A stretch of DNA of 64,000 bases. Source: Brevundimonas naejangsanensis. GTDB taxonomy: Bacteria; Pseudomonadota; Alphaproteobacteria; Caulobacterales; Caulobacteraceae. A program made the translations under genes and the position numbers. Of this stretch, positions 16,591-25,694 are shown one piece after another; position 1 is the first letter of the stretch; every line of letters starts with the position of its first letter. The stretch spans positions 2,470,501 to 2,534,500 of the forward strand of contig NZ_CP032707.1 in the NCBI RefSeq assembly GCF_003627995.1, given 5' to 3'. The notes beneath the pieces were generated by a model. That model was not told the origin of the DNA. It saw nothing but the letters and a program-made list of their open reading frames with translations, and ran no database searches.

Positions 16591-18930
16591 TTACAGTTTC
16601 ACGCTTCGCAGTCGCGCGGCGTTGGCGATCACGCTGACCGAGGACAGCGCCATGGCGGCGGCGGCGATGATCGGCGACAGCAGAATGCCGAAGACGGGGT
16701 AGAGCACGCCCGCCGCGACCGGCACGCCCAGCGCGTTGTAGATGAAGGCGAAGAACAGGTTCTGTCGGATGTTGCGCATGACCGCGCCCGACAACTGCCG
16801 CGCCCGGACGATCCCGGTCAGATCACCCCTGAGCAAGGTGACCCCGGCGCTCTCCATCGCCACGTCTGTGCCTGTGCCCATGGCGATGCCGACATCGGCG
16901 GCGGCAAGGGCGGGCGCATCATTGACCCCGTCTCCAGCCATCGCGACGACTTCGCCTGCCGCCTTGTGCCGCTGCACCACGGCGCTCTTCTGATCAGGAA
17001 GAACCTCGGCCTCGACCTCGTCGATGCCGAGCTGGCGGGCCACGGCTTTCGCCGTCGTCCAGTTGTCGCCGGTCAGCATGACCACTCGTATTCCCTGCGC
17101 CTTCAGCGCCGCTAGCGCTTCGGGCGTCGAGGCCTTGACCGGGTCGGCAATGGCGAAGATCGCCGCGACGCGGCCATCGACCCCCATGAAGATCGCCGTC
17201 GCTCCATCCTCGCGCAGCCGGTCGGCCTCTTCAGCCAGCGGCGCCACGTCGACGCCCTGTTCAGCAAGGAATTTCGCATTGCCGAGCGGGATGCGCTGGC
17301 CGTCGACTACCCCCAGCGCCCCCTTGCCGGTCGGCGAGTCGAAATCGGCGACCGGCGCGGTCGTGACGCCACGCTCCTCGGCCGCCCGCACGATGGCGAG
17401 CGCCAACGGGTGCTCGCTGGCCCGTTCCACGCTGGCGGCGAGACGCAAGGCTTCCTCTTGCGTGAACCCCGGTGCGGCGACGATGGCTGTGACGGCCGGC
17501 CGGCCCTCGGTCAGCGTGCCCGTCTTGTCGACGATGATCGTGTCGACCTTTTCCATATGCTCAAGCGCCTCGGCGTTCTTGATCAGGACGCCCGCCTGCG
17601 CGCCTCGCCCGACGCCGACCATGATCGACATCGGCGTGGCCAGTCCAAGCGCACAAGGACAGGCGATGATCAGAACCGAAACCGCCGCGACCAGGCCGAA
17701 GGAGAAGCGCGGCTCCGGCCCCCAGACCGACCAGGCGATGAAGGCCAGGACGGCGACGGCGATGACCGCCGGCACGAACCAACCCGCCACCAGATCGGCA
17801 AGCCGCTGAATCGGCGCGCGCGAGCGCTGCGCCTCGGACACCAGTTGGACGATCTGCGACAGCATGGTGTCGCGCCCGACCTTCTTGGCCTGGATGACCA
17901 GCGCCCCGGACTGGTTCATGGTCCCCCCGATCGCCGTCGCGCCGATGTCCTTGGTCACCGGCATGGACTCGCCCGTGACCATCGATTCATCCACGGCGCT
18001 GCGCCCTTCGACCACCTCGCCGTCAACGGGCACCTTTTCGCCAGGACGCACGCGCAGTCGGTCGCCGACCTGCACCGAATCGAGCTGGACCTCTTCTTCG
18101 GTCCCGTCGCCGCGAATGAGCCGGGCCGTCTTCGGGGCCAGATCAAGCAGGGCGCGGATCGCGCCGCTGGTGCTCTCGCGGGCGCGCAACTCCAGGACCT
18201 GGCCAAGCAGCACCAGGACCGTGATGACCGCCGCCGCCTCGAAATAGACGGCGACCGAACCGCCCGGCTGCCGGAAGGCGTCAGGGAAGACGTTGGGCGT
18301 CAGCGTCGCCACCACGCTGTAGGCCCAGGCCGCTCCCGTGCCCATGGCGATCAGGGTGAACATGTTCAGCTTGCGGGTGACGAGCGATCGCCAGCCGCGC
18401 TGAAAGAACGGCCAGCCCGCCCAGAGAACCACGGGCGTCGCGAGCGCAAGCTGCAGCCAGTTCGAAATCCCTTGGCCGATCACATGGTTCAGGCCGAGGA
18501 AGTGCCCGCCCATCTCCAGCACCACCACAGGCAGCGCCAGCACAAGCCCGATCCAGAACCGCCGCGTCATGTCGATGAGTTCTTCGTTCGGCTCGGCTTC
18601 GAGACTGACCAGAACCGGCTCCAGCGCCATGCCGCAGATCGGGCAGGACCCCGGCCCGACCTGCCGGATCTCCGGATGCATAGGGCAGGTATAGATCGTC
18701 CCCTCGGGCGCCGGTTCGGCTTCTGCGGCGGCCACGGGGTTGAGATATCGATCAGGCTCGGCCAGGAACTTCGCCTGACATCCCGCAGAGCAGAAATAGT
18801 AGGTGCGGCCGCTATTGTCCGCCCTGTGCGGGGTTGAATGCGGATCGACCGACATGCCGCAAACCGGATCACGGGCGCTGTGCGACCCGTTATGAGCAGC
18901 TTGGTCCGAAGAGGCGTGAAGGTGTTCCAT
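16591..18930 (-). CDS. copper-exporting P1B-type ATPase with YHS and HMBD domains
   Basis: 779 residues from ATG 18930. Instead of HMA domains the N-terminus has a YHS domain ([11 protein letters not shown], then [12 protein letters not shown]) and a heavy-metal-binding domain (TCPMHPEI, then [11 protein letters not shown]). Membrane and catalytic parts follow: TGES actuator, CPCAL transmembrane copper motif near residue 423, phosphorylation site DKTGTLTE near 467 and GDGVNDAP near 667. It pumps Cu(I) out of the cytosol. It is divergent from the CopZ-like gene, with a MerR-type promoter on each strand in between. Confidence 0.94.
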   Translation of the reverse strand: MEHLHASSDQAAHNGSHSARDPVCGMSVDPHSTPHRADNSGRTYYFCSAGCQAKFLAEPDRYLNPVAAAEAEPAPEGTIYTCPMHPEIRQVGPGSCPICGMALEPVLVSLEAEPNEELIDMTRRFWIGLVLALPVVVLEMGGHFLGLNHVIGQGISNWLQLALATPVVLWAGWPFFQRGWRSLVTRKLNMFTLIAMGTGAAWAYSVVATLTPNVFPDAFRQPGGSVAVYFEAAAVITVLVLLGQVLELRARESTSGAIRALLDLAPKTARLIRGDGTEEEVQLDSVQVGDRLRVRPGEKVPVDGEVVEGRSAVDESMVTGESMPVTKDIGATAIGGTMNQSGALVIQAKKVGRDTMLSQIVQLVSEAQRSRAPIQRLADLVAGWFVPAVIAVAVLAFIAWSVWGPEPRFSFGLVAAVSVLIIACPCALGLATPMSIMVGVGRGAQAGVLIKNAEALEHMEKVDTIIVDKTGTLTEGRPAVTAIVAAPGFTQEEALRLAASVERASEHPLALAIVRAAEERGVTTAPVADFDSPTGKGALGVVDGQRIPLGNAKFLAEQGVDVAPLAEEADRLREDGATAIFMGVDGRVAAIFAIADPVKASTPEALAALKAQGIRVVMLTGDNWTTAKAVARQLGIDEVEAEVLPDQKSAVVQRHKAAGEVVAMAGDGVNDAPALAAADVGIAMGTGTDVAMESAGVTLLRGDLTGIVRARQLSGAVMRNIRQNLFFAFIYNALGVPVAAGVLYPVFGILLSPIIAAAAMALSSVSVIANAARLRSVKL

Positions 18931-19019
18931 ATCTCGATCCAGATTGCTTTGCGGAAATACTGGACCAATCCGGAGAGCGAATACAGGCGCCACCGGCACG
19001 CTTAGAAATCCGCCAGGCC

Positions 19020-19050
19020 GGTAGTCATCGCCCGAGACGGCTAGGGTCAA
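19020..19050 (-). promoter_or_regulatory. candidate MerR-type promoter of the YHS-ATPase gene
   Basis: On the minus strand TTGACC, 19 bases, then ACTACC, about 90 bases before the ATPase start. The spacer dyad (GCC...GGGC) is weak. Confidence 0.4.
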
Positions 19051-19074
19051 CACAGGTTTTCTCGCTGGATTCCC

Positions 19075-19105
19075 TTGACCCTGACACGGTTGGATGCCCC
19101 AGCTT
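19075..19105 (+). promoter_or_regulatory. candidate MerR-type promoter of the CopZ-like gene
   Basis: TTGACC, a 19-base spacer containing CGGTTGGATGCC, then CAGCTT, 33 bases before ATG 19139. It lies back to back with the ATPase promoter. Confidence 0.45.
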
Positions 19106-19138
19106 GAGCGACATGAGACCCAGACAAGGAGAAATCTC

Positions 19139-19333
19139 ATGGAACTCCGAATAGAGAAGATGACCTGCGGGGGGTGCGCCCGATCCGTAACCCGGGCGAT
19201 CCAATCCCTCGACCTGAATGCCAGGATCGAGGCCGATCCTGCCTCTCGCATGGTCAAGGTCGAGACGACGGCGACCATGGCGGCCGTTCTTCAGGTTCTC
19301 GAAGAAGCCGGGTATCCCGCAGTCGCGGGCTGA
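19139..19333 (+). CDS. CopZ-like HMA copper chaperone
   Basis: 64 residues forming a single ferredoxin-like HMA domain. The metal loop [10 protein letters not shown] keeps both cysteines (C10, C13), and the closing [10 protein letters not shown] is typical. It should deliver Cu(I) to the divergently encoded ATPase or to a regulator. The start ATG 19139 has AAGGAGA upstream. A strong terminator follows. Confidence 0.9.
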   Translation: MELRIEKMTCGGCARSVTRAIQSLDLNARIEADPASRMVKVETTATMAAVLQVLEEAGYPAVAG

Positions 19334-19370
19334 GAAACAGCGGTCCAGGTCTGGGCCGAGGCTGCGATTG

Positions 19371-19412
19371 AAAAAGGCCCGCCGCGAGGAACTCGCGGCG
19401 GGCCTTATCTTT
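19371..19412. terminator. bidirectional terminator between copZ-like and reductase genes
   Basis: A 15-base perfect stem (AAGGCCCGCCGCGAG and complement) with a GAA loop, flanked by AAAAA on the left and ATCTTT on the right. It can serve both convergent genes. Confidence 0.88.
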
Positions 19413-19436
19413 GGGCCGCAGTGGCCAGGGGCGAAC

Positions 19437-20455
19437 CTACGTGAGGGGCTCCTGGGGGTATAGAAGACGTCGGCGTGCATATCCTCCCTCTGCAGGCCGC
19501 GTGCAAAGGTCGCCTCCATGGCCGCATCCACCATCTGCGGCGGTCCGGCGACATAGGCTTTCCATCCAGCGAGGTCGGCGAGATCCTGCTCCAAGGCCTG
19601 CGTCACGTATCCGCTCCGATACTGCGCGGACGGTCCTTCGGACAGAACCGGCGTGAAGGTCAGGTTGGCGTGCTTTCTGGCGAGGGCTTGGAAATGTTCG
19701 ACAAGGTAGAGGTCGCGCACGGCTCGAGCTCCGAAGTAGACGTGAACCGGCTGATCCATTCCGTGAGCGAGGGCGGTTTCGACAATCGACTTGATGGGCG
19801 CGAGCCCCGAGCCGCCGGCCAGGCACAGGATGGGACCTGAATGGTCTCGGCGCAGAGCGGAGGAACCGAGCGGGAATTCGAGCTGGGCCTGGTCGCCGGG
19901 GCTCAGGGCGTCATGCACATGCTCTGAGGTAGCGCCGCCCGGGACGCGGCGAATGTGGAATTCCAAGCTATCGCCGCCCGGGCGGTTGGCCATGGAATAG
20001 CTGCGGGAGGGGACGCCCTTGAAGCTGACGTGCGCATACTGTCCGGCGGAAAAGTGCAAGGGCGTTGCGTTCTCGGGGACGATTCGAACCAGTTTGATGT
20101 CATGGGTCAGGTCCTCAAGCCAGGTCACGACGCCGTTCATACGATTTGAGGGTTGGGCGGCGTCAGGCTCGTCGCTGTCTAGCCAAGCCACGGCCGCATC
20201 CGTAAGAGGAAGCGCTCGACAGGCCAGGATCAGGCCTTGGGCCTTTTCTTCCTCGCTGAGGGCGAAGCGTGAATGTGGGAGTAAATCCATCTCGCCTTCA
20301 ATCAGCCTAGACTTGCATGAGCCGCAGCGTCCCGACCTGCAACCATGAGGATAGGCCACGCCGGCAGCGAGCGCCGCCTCCAGGAGGGTCTGGCCAGGCG
20401 ACGCTTCAAGGCTGATCCCGACCAGCCGGATGTCAATGCGATTGACCGTCATCAC
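19437..20455 (-). CDS. 2Fe-2S ferredoxin-FAD/NAD reductase, 3' end frameshifted
   Basis: A plant-type ferredoxin domain (HGCRSGRCGSCKSRL plus LACRAL, four cysteines) is followed by an FAD-binding barrel (RSYSMANRPG) and an NAD-binding domain (LAGGSGLAPIKSI, YVAGPPQMVDAAM). This is the CDP-6-deoxyglucoseen-reductase and phenol-hydroxylase-reductase type. As read, the frame does not stop and runs to 19025 across a terminator and antisense to copZ. Adding one base to the run at 19454-19458 gives the natural ending YTPQEPLT and a stop at 19437, 339 residues in all. Glutaredoxin lies 8 bases upstream, so the pair probably feeds electrons for metal or thiol stress. Confidence 0.8.
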
Positions 20456-20463
20456 ACCGGTCC

Positions 20464-20727
20464 TCAGGCGTTTTTCGTCAAACCGAGCGCCTTGGTCAGA
20501 CCTGGCTTCTGGCTCGGGAATGTGCCGTAGAAGACTTCTGTGCCGACCAAGGTGATCGGCGCCACCCGCACGCCCGTGCGGGCCTTGGCCTCTTCGGCGA
20601 TCTGCGGTTCGGTCAGATCGCGTTCTTCATAGGCGACGCCCTGCTGGGTAAGCCACCGTTTCAGGGCGTGGCAGTCGGGACAGGTCGGGGTGGTGTAGAT
20701 GAGCACGTGGGGCGGGGCGTCGATCAT
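20464..20727 (-). CDS. glutaredoxin-like protein
   Basis: 87 residues, thioredoxin fold: LIYTTPTCPDCHALKRWL with the CPDC redox pair, a DLTEPQIAEEA helix and a cis-proline region GVRVAPITLVG. It reduces disulfides or glutathionylated proteins. It is the first gene before the ferredoxin reductase, under a CueR-like promoter at 20811-20841, which suggests induction by copper. Confidence 0.88.
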   Translation of the reverse strand: MIDAPPHVLIYTTPTCPDCHALKRWLTQQGVAYEERDLTEPQIAEEAKARTGVRVAPITLVGTEVFYGTFPSQKPGLTKALGLTKNA

Positions 20728-20810
20728 GGCGGGGCCTTCTTCAAGGTGACACGGCTGTAGGCGCGCCGATCGCTTTTCGAACTATCGGCGACGCAACCAT
20801 TGTTCGGCCA

Positions 20811-20841
20811 AGGGTCGAGCTTCCAGCACTGGTAAGGTCAA
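20811..20841 (-). promoter_or_regulatory. CueR-type promoter of the glutaredoxin-reductase operon
   Basis: On the minus strand TTGACC, the 19-base spacer TTACCAGTGCTGGAAGCTC (CTTaCC...GGaAG dyad), then GACCCT. It lies 84 bases before the glutaredoxin start. The rest of 20728-21233 holds only this site and the next one; I see no convincing gene there. Confidence 0.6.
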
Positions 20842-21134
20842 GGGGCTTCGCTCCGGCCCCGAGACAGGCATTTCGAAAGCGGCCACGGGTATTGGCGACG
20901 GTCAGATGCGGCGCATGCGTCGATCGCCGGCCCGTGTGCAGTTGGGTCGTGATCGCAGCCTTCGCCGGTCAGCCTCTCCTAGGCATTCGGATTTTCAGCT
21001 CGGGGTGTAGGACAGGCCGGCGACCTTGCCGGAGTGGTCCACCCTGTGAGGCAGGCCGGCCTTGGCGTCATCGGTTCCGCCTGCGCGCATTCGCAGACTG
21101 GCGGAAAGGGCGCGTGCCAACGAAGTCGGGAGGC

Positions 21135-21165
21135 TTGACCTTACAAGGGTTGTAGCTGGCACCAG
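21135..21165 (+). promoter_or_regulatory. MerR-type promoter of the MexEF-like RND operon
   Basis: TTGACC, then 19 bases containing the perfect dyad TACAA-GGG-TTGTA, then CACCAG. The transcript would start about 60 bases before ATG 21234. Confidence 0.55.
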
Positions 21166-21233
21166 CCGTTGATCGGTAGGAGAGCACCCCGGCATCGGGC
21201 CGGAATTCGCGGCGCTCCTCAGGATCGGAACGA

Positions 21234-22439
21234 ATGCGAATATCGAAGAAAGCTGCGGTGGTCGCAGCAGGAGGCCTCCTGATCGGCGCTGGCCTGATCT
21301 ACGTGGTCCAGGACACCCCCTTCGCGCAGGGCGCGGCCGCTGCGCCGGGGACGCCGACGGTCCCCGTCGCACAGGTGATTACCCGCGAAGTTGCGCCGGC
21401 CGCCGAGTTCACCGGCAGTCTGGCGTCGCCGGAAGCGGTCGACCTTCGGCCCCAGGTCAGCGGGCCGATCCAGAGCGTCAGTGTGCCCGAGGGCGGGTTC
21501 GTACGCCGCGGTCAGCTGTTGTTCCAGCTGGATTCCAGGCCGTTCCAGGTCGCGCTCGAAGCCGCCCAGGCCCAGTTGTTGCAGGCGCAAGCCCAACTGA
21601 CGCAGGCTGACGCGGATCTTGGCCGCGCGGAAAGTCTGGCCCCCAATGGCGCGGTCTCGGTGAAGAGCCTGGAGACGGCCCGGTCGACGCAACGTGAACG
21701 GCAGGCCCAGGTGCAGGCGGCCCGTGCAGCCGTGAATGCGGCGCGTCTGGACCTCTCCTACACACGCGTGACGGCGCCCATCAGCGGCCGTGTCGACCGC
21801 ATCATGACGACCAAAGGCAATGTGGCGACGGCGGGCGCGACCGTGCTGACGACGATCGTCTCCGTAGACCCCCTCCAAGTCTACTTCGACATTGATGAAG
21901 CGACCTATCTCGACTTCGTCGCCCGGGCCCGTCCGGACAGCGCCGGTCGCACCACGGCGCAACTGCCGGTGCGCATCGGCCTGATGAACGAAGAGGGCTA
22001 TCCTCATACAGGCGTGCTCGACTTCATCGGCGCGCAGGTCCATCGCGGCACGGGTACGGTGCGGGCCCGCGCGGTGATCGCCAATCCCGAAGGCCGACTC
22101 GCGCCGGGGCTGTTCGCGCGGATCCGACTGGATACCGCCGCCCCGCAACAGGCGGTGCTCATAGACGACCAAGCCGTCGGCTCGGATCAGGGCCAGACCT
22201 ATGTTCTGGTCCTGGGGACAGGGAACAAGGTCGAGTACCGCGCCGTCAGCCTTGGCCGTGTGGTGGACGGTCTGCGCGTCGTCGAGAGCGGGCTGGAGCC
22301 CGGTGAAACGATCGTCATCAAGGGGCTGGTGCGCCCCGGCATGCAGATTACGCCGCGGCGCACGTCCATGCAGTCTCCTGCCGCAGCAACCGCGCCGGCC
22401 GCGCGCGCAGCGACGCCTGCAGCGGAGGCGGTGCGATGA
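21234..22439 (+). CDS. RND efflux periplasmic adaptor (MexE/OqxA type)
   Basis: 401 residues: an N-terminal signal/anchor (AAVVAAGGLLIGAGLIYVV), lipoyl half-motifs (LRPQVSGPIQSVSVPEGGFV and LDLSYTRVTAPISGRVDR) around an alpha hairpin, and a beta-barrel and membrane-proximal C-terminus. It bridges the inner-membrane pump and the outer-membrane channel. It overlaps the permease by ATGA. The MexE/OqxA subclass typically expels organic drugs rather than metals, so the MerR-type promoter is noteworthy. Confidence 0.92.
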   Translation: MRISKKAAVVAAGGLLIGAGLIYVVQDTPFAQGAAAAPGTPTVPVAQVITREVAPAAEFTGSLASPEAVDLRPQVSGPIQSVSVPEGGFVRRGQLLFQLDSRPFQVALEAAQAQLLQAQAQLTQADADLGRAESLAPNGAVSVKSLETARSTQRERQAQVQAARAAVNAARLDLSYTRVTAPISGRVDRIMTTKGNVATAGATVLTTIVSVDPLQVYFDIDEATYLDFVARARPDSAGRTTAQLPVRIGLMNEEGYPHTGVLDFIGAQVHRGTGTVRARAVIANPEGRLAPGLFARIRLDTAAPQQAVLIDDQAVGSDQGQTYVLVLGTGNKVEYRAVSLGRVVDGLRVVESGLEPGETIVIKGLVRPGMQITPRRTSMQSPAAATAPAARAATPAAEAVR

Positions 22440-25400
22440 GGTTTCCCCGCTTTTTCATCGACCGCCCTATCTTCGCGGTCGTGCTTTCGGTGCTGATGCT
22501 GATTGCAGGCGGGCTCGCTCTGCTGCGCCTGCCGCTGAGCGAATACCCGGCCGTGACGCCGCCCATGATTCAGGTCACGGCTGCCTATCCGGGGGCGAGC
22601 CCCGACATCGTCGCGGCAACCGTGGCCGCGCCGCTCGAGCAGGCCATCAACGGCGTCGAGAACATGCTCTACATGAGCTCCCAGGCGTCCAGTGATGGCC
22701 GGATGTCGATAAATATCTCCTTCAAACAGGGGACGGATCCGGATCTTGCGCAAATCCAGGTGCAGAACCGGGTGGCGCGGGCCCTGCCACGCCTTCCGCC
22801 GGAAGTGCAGCAGATCGGGGTGGTCACCGACAAGACCTCTCCCGATGTCCTGATGGTGGTGCACATGCGGGCCACGGACAAGCGCTACGACCCCCTGCAC
22901 GTCTCCAACTATGCGGCCCTGAACGTCCGGGATGAACTGGCGCGTCTGCCCGGCGTGGCCAATGTCCTGATCAGCGGGGTGGGAGAGTACGCCATGCGCG
23001 TCTGGCTGGACCCGGCCAAGGTCGCGGCCATGGGGCTCACGGCCAGCGATGTCGTCGCCGCCATCCGCGAACAGAACGTCCAGGTCGCCGCCGGTTCGGT
23101 CGGTCAGCAGCCGGACGCGCGCTCGGCCTATCAGATTTCCGTTAACGCCCTGGGGCGGCTGACCACCGTTGAACAGTTCGGCGACATCGTCGTGAAGGCC
23201 GGTGAAGAAGGTCAGACCGTCAAGCTGAGCGACGTGGCGCGCATCGAGATGGGTTCGGACGCCTACACCATGCGCAGCCTGCTGAACGGCCAACCCGCCG
23301 TGGCCATGCAGATCCTGCAAAGCCCAGGCGCCAACGCGCTCGATGGCTCGAAGGCCGTGCGCGCGACCATGGAGCGCCTGAAGACCGACTTTCCCGAGGG
23401 CCTGACGTATGAGATCGCCTATGATCCGACGATCTTCGTGCGCGCCTCCCTGAAGTCCGTAGCCGTGACCTTGCTCGAGGCGACGCTGCTGGTGGTTCTG
23501 GTGGTGGTGCTCTTCCTGCAAAGCTGGCGGGCGTCCATTATTCCGCTCGTCGCCGTGCCCATCTCCCTGGTGGGCACGCTTGCTATGATGCATCTGTTCG
23601 GCTTCTCGCTGAACACCCTGTCGCTGTTCGGTCTGGTGCTCTCGATCGGCATCGTCGTCGATGACGCCATCGTCGTCGTCGAGAATGTCGAGCGGCACAT
23701 CGCCTTGGGCAAGTCGCCCAAGGAGGCGGCGCGTGCGGCCATGGACGAAGTGACGGGACCGATCCTGGCCATCACCGCAGTGTTGGCGGCGGTCTTCATC
23801 CCGTCTGCCTTCCTCTCGGGCCTGCAGGGCGAGTTCTATCGGCAGTTCGCCCTGACCATCGCCATTTCGACGATCCTCTCGGCGATCAATTCGCTGACGC
23901 TTTCGCCGGCCCTGGCCGCCGTCCTGCTTCGTCCTCACCTTGGCGTCACCGAGCGGGACCGACTGACCCGCCTGATTGATCGCTTGTTCGGCGGCTTCTT
24001 CTCGCGCTTCAACCGTTTCTTCGACAGGTCGTCCGAGCGCTACGTCTGGTCGGTACGTCGGGTCGTTCGCGCCAGCGGCGCGGTCGGCATCCTGTATCTG
24101 GGCTTCCTGGGCCTGACCTGGCTGGGCTTCCATCAGGTGCCCGCGGGTTTCCTGCCGATGCAGGACAAATACTTCCTGGTGGGTGTCGCCCAACTTCCTA
24201 CCGGCGCGTCGCTGGACCGGACAGAGGCCGTCGTCCAGCGAATGTCGGACACGGCCATGGCTGAACCCGGGGTCCAGAGCGTGGTCGCCTTCCCGGGCCT
24301 GTCGTCCAACGGCGGGGCCAATCTGCCCAACTCCGCACTGATGTTCATCATGCTTGATGACTTTGACGAACGGACAACCCCCGAGCTGACGGCCAACGCC
24401 ATCGCCGGCAAGCTGATGGGCAAGTTCAGCCAGATCCCTGACGGGTTCGTCGGCGTGTTTCCGCCGCCTCCGGTCCCCGGCCTTGGCGCTCTCGGCGGAT
24501 TCAAGCTTCAGATCGAGGATCGCGCAGGCCTGGGTTACGAGGCGCTGGCCCAGGCGCAGGCGGCGGTTATGGCCAAAGCCATGCAAACGCCGGAACTGGT
24601 CGGCATGCTGGCCAGCTTCCAGACCAACGCTCCGCAGCTGCAGGTCAGCGTCGATCGCGTCAAGGCCAAGGCACAGGGCGTGACTCTATCGGACGTCTTC
24701 GAGACGATGCAGATCAATCTTGGGTCTGTCTACGTCAACGACTTCAATCGCTTCGGTCGAACCTACCGCGTCATGGTGCAGGCCGACGCCCCCTTCCGCG
24801 AGCAGGCCGAGGACATCGGTCAGTTGAAGGTGCGTAACGGCGCTGGAGAGATGATTCCGCTCTCGGCCTTGGTCACCATCACTCGCAGTTCAGGGCCTGA
24901 TCGGGTCATGCACTACAACGGCTATCCCTCGGCTGACATCAGCGGCAGTCCGGCGCCGGGCTATTCTTCGGGCCAGGCCACGGCGGCTATCGAGCGGATT
25001 CTTGACGAAACCCTCCCCCCTGGCATGACCTATGAGTGGACCGATCTGACGTTCCAGGAGAAGCAGGGCGGCAATACCGCCATGTTCGTCTTCCCTCTGG
25101 CGGTGCTGCTGGCTTTCCTCATTCTGGCAGCTCAGTACAACAGCTGGTCGCTGCCGCTGGCCGTCCTCTTGATTGCGCCGATGGCCCTTCTGTCCGCCAT
25201 CGTGGGCGTCTGGCTCTCGGGGGGAGACAACAACATCTTCACCCAGATCGGCTTTGTCGTTCTCGTCGGTCTGGCCGCCAAGAACGCGATCCTGATCGTG
25301 GAGTTTGCGCGGGCCAGGGAAGACGAGGGCGTCGATCCGCTCAACGCCGTGCTTGAGGCGGCGCGGCTTCGCCTGCGACCGATCCTCATGACGTCGCTCG

Positions 25401-25609
25401 CCTTCATCGCCGGTGTCGTGCCCCTCGTCCTGGCTTCAGGCGCGGGTGCGGAGATGCGCCAGGCCATGGGGGTGGCCGTCTTCGCGGGCATGATCGGCGT
25501 GACCCTCTTCGGACTGATCCTGACGCCGGTCTTCTACGTCGCCGTTCGCCGCTTCGCGATGCGGGCAACACCCCGCGCCGTGTCGGCGCCAGCGGTCGCG
25601 CCGGACTGA
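22436..25609 (+). CDS. RND multidrug efflux permease (MexF/OqxB, HAE-1 family)
   Basis: 1057 residues, the usual length of HAE-1 pumps. It starts with the conserved RFPRFFIDRPIFAVVLS, has TM4 with the proton-relay aspartates (SIGIVVDDAIVVVENVER) and a duplicated porter/TM architecture, and contains GLAAKNAILIVEFAR in the second half. It exports hydrophobic drugs, biocides or plant compounds by proton antiport. The operon order adaptor-permease-channel is complete. Confidence 0.95.
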   Translation: MRFPRFFIDRPIFAVVLSVLMLIAGGLALLRLPLSEYPAVTPPMIQVTAAYPGASPDIVAATVAAPLEQAINGVENMLYMSSQASSDGRMSINISFKQGTDPDLAQIQVQNRVARALPRLPPEVQQIGVVTDKTSPDVLMVVHMRATDKRYDPLHVSNYAALNVRDELARLPGVANVLISGVGEYAMRVWLDPAKVAAMGLTASDVVAAIREQNVQVAAGSVGQQPDARSAYQISVNALGRLTTVEQFGDIVVKAGEEGQTVKLSDVARIEMGSDAYTMRSLLNGQPAVAMQILQSPGANALDGSKAVRATMERLKTDFPEGLTYEIAYDPTIFVRASLKSVAVTLLEATLLVVLVVVLFLQSWRASIIPLVAVPISLVGTLAMMHLFGFSLNTLSLFGLVLSIGIVVDDAIVVVENVERHIALGKSPKEAARAAMDEVTGPILAITAVLAAVFIPSAFLSGLQGEFYRQFALTIAISTILSAINSLTLSPALAAVLLRPHLGVTERDRLTRLIDRLFGGFFSRFNRFFDRSSERYVWSVRRVVRASGAVGILYLGFLGLTWLGFHQVPAGFLPMQDKYFLVGVAQLPTGASLDRTEAVVQRMSDTAMAEPGVQSVVAFPGLSSNGGANLPNSALMFIMLDDFDERTTPELTANAIAGKLMGKFSQIPDGFVGVFPPPPVPGLGALGGFKLQIEDRAGLGYEALAQAQAAVMAKAMQTPELVGMLASFQTNAPQLQVSVDRVKAKAQGVTLSDVFETMQINLGSVYVNDFNRFGRTYRVMVQADAPFREQAEDIGQLKVRNGAGEMIPLSALVTITRSSGPDRVMHYNGYPSADISGSPAPGYSSGQATAAIERILDETLPPGMTYEWTDLTFQEKQGGNTAMFVFPLAVLLAFLILAAQYNSWSLPLAVLLIAPMALLSAIVGVWLSGGDNNIFTQIGFVVLVGLAAKNAILIVEFARAREDEGVDPLNAVLEAARLRLRPILMTSLAFIAGVVPLVLASGAGAEMRQAMGVAVFAGMIGVTLFGLILTPVFYVAVRRFAMRATPRAVSAPAVAPD

Positions 25610-25694
25610 TCCCAGGGTCTCCAAGGGCCTCCATCCGTCGCCGCCTGGTCGGCGGCGGATGGTCGGGCTTTCACTCCTATTTCTAAGGACCGCC

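Noticed and set aside
20892..21372. Open frames between the glutaredoxin and RND operons
   Set aside because: No ribosome-binding sites or recognisable domains; the gap is explained by two divergent promoters.
22199..24586. 795-codon open frame antisense to the RND adaptor and permease
   Set aside because: Low-complexity shadow of two convincing genes in a high-GC region.
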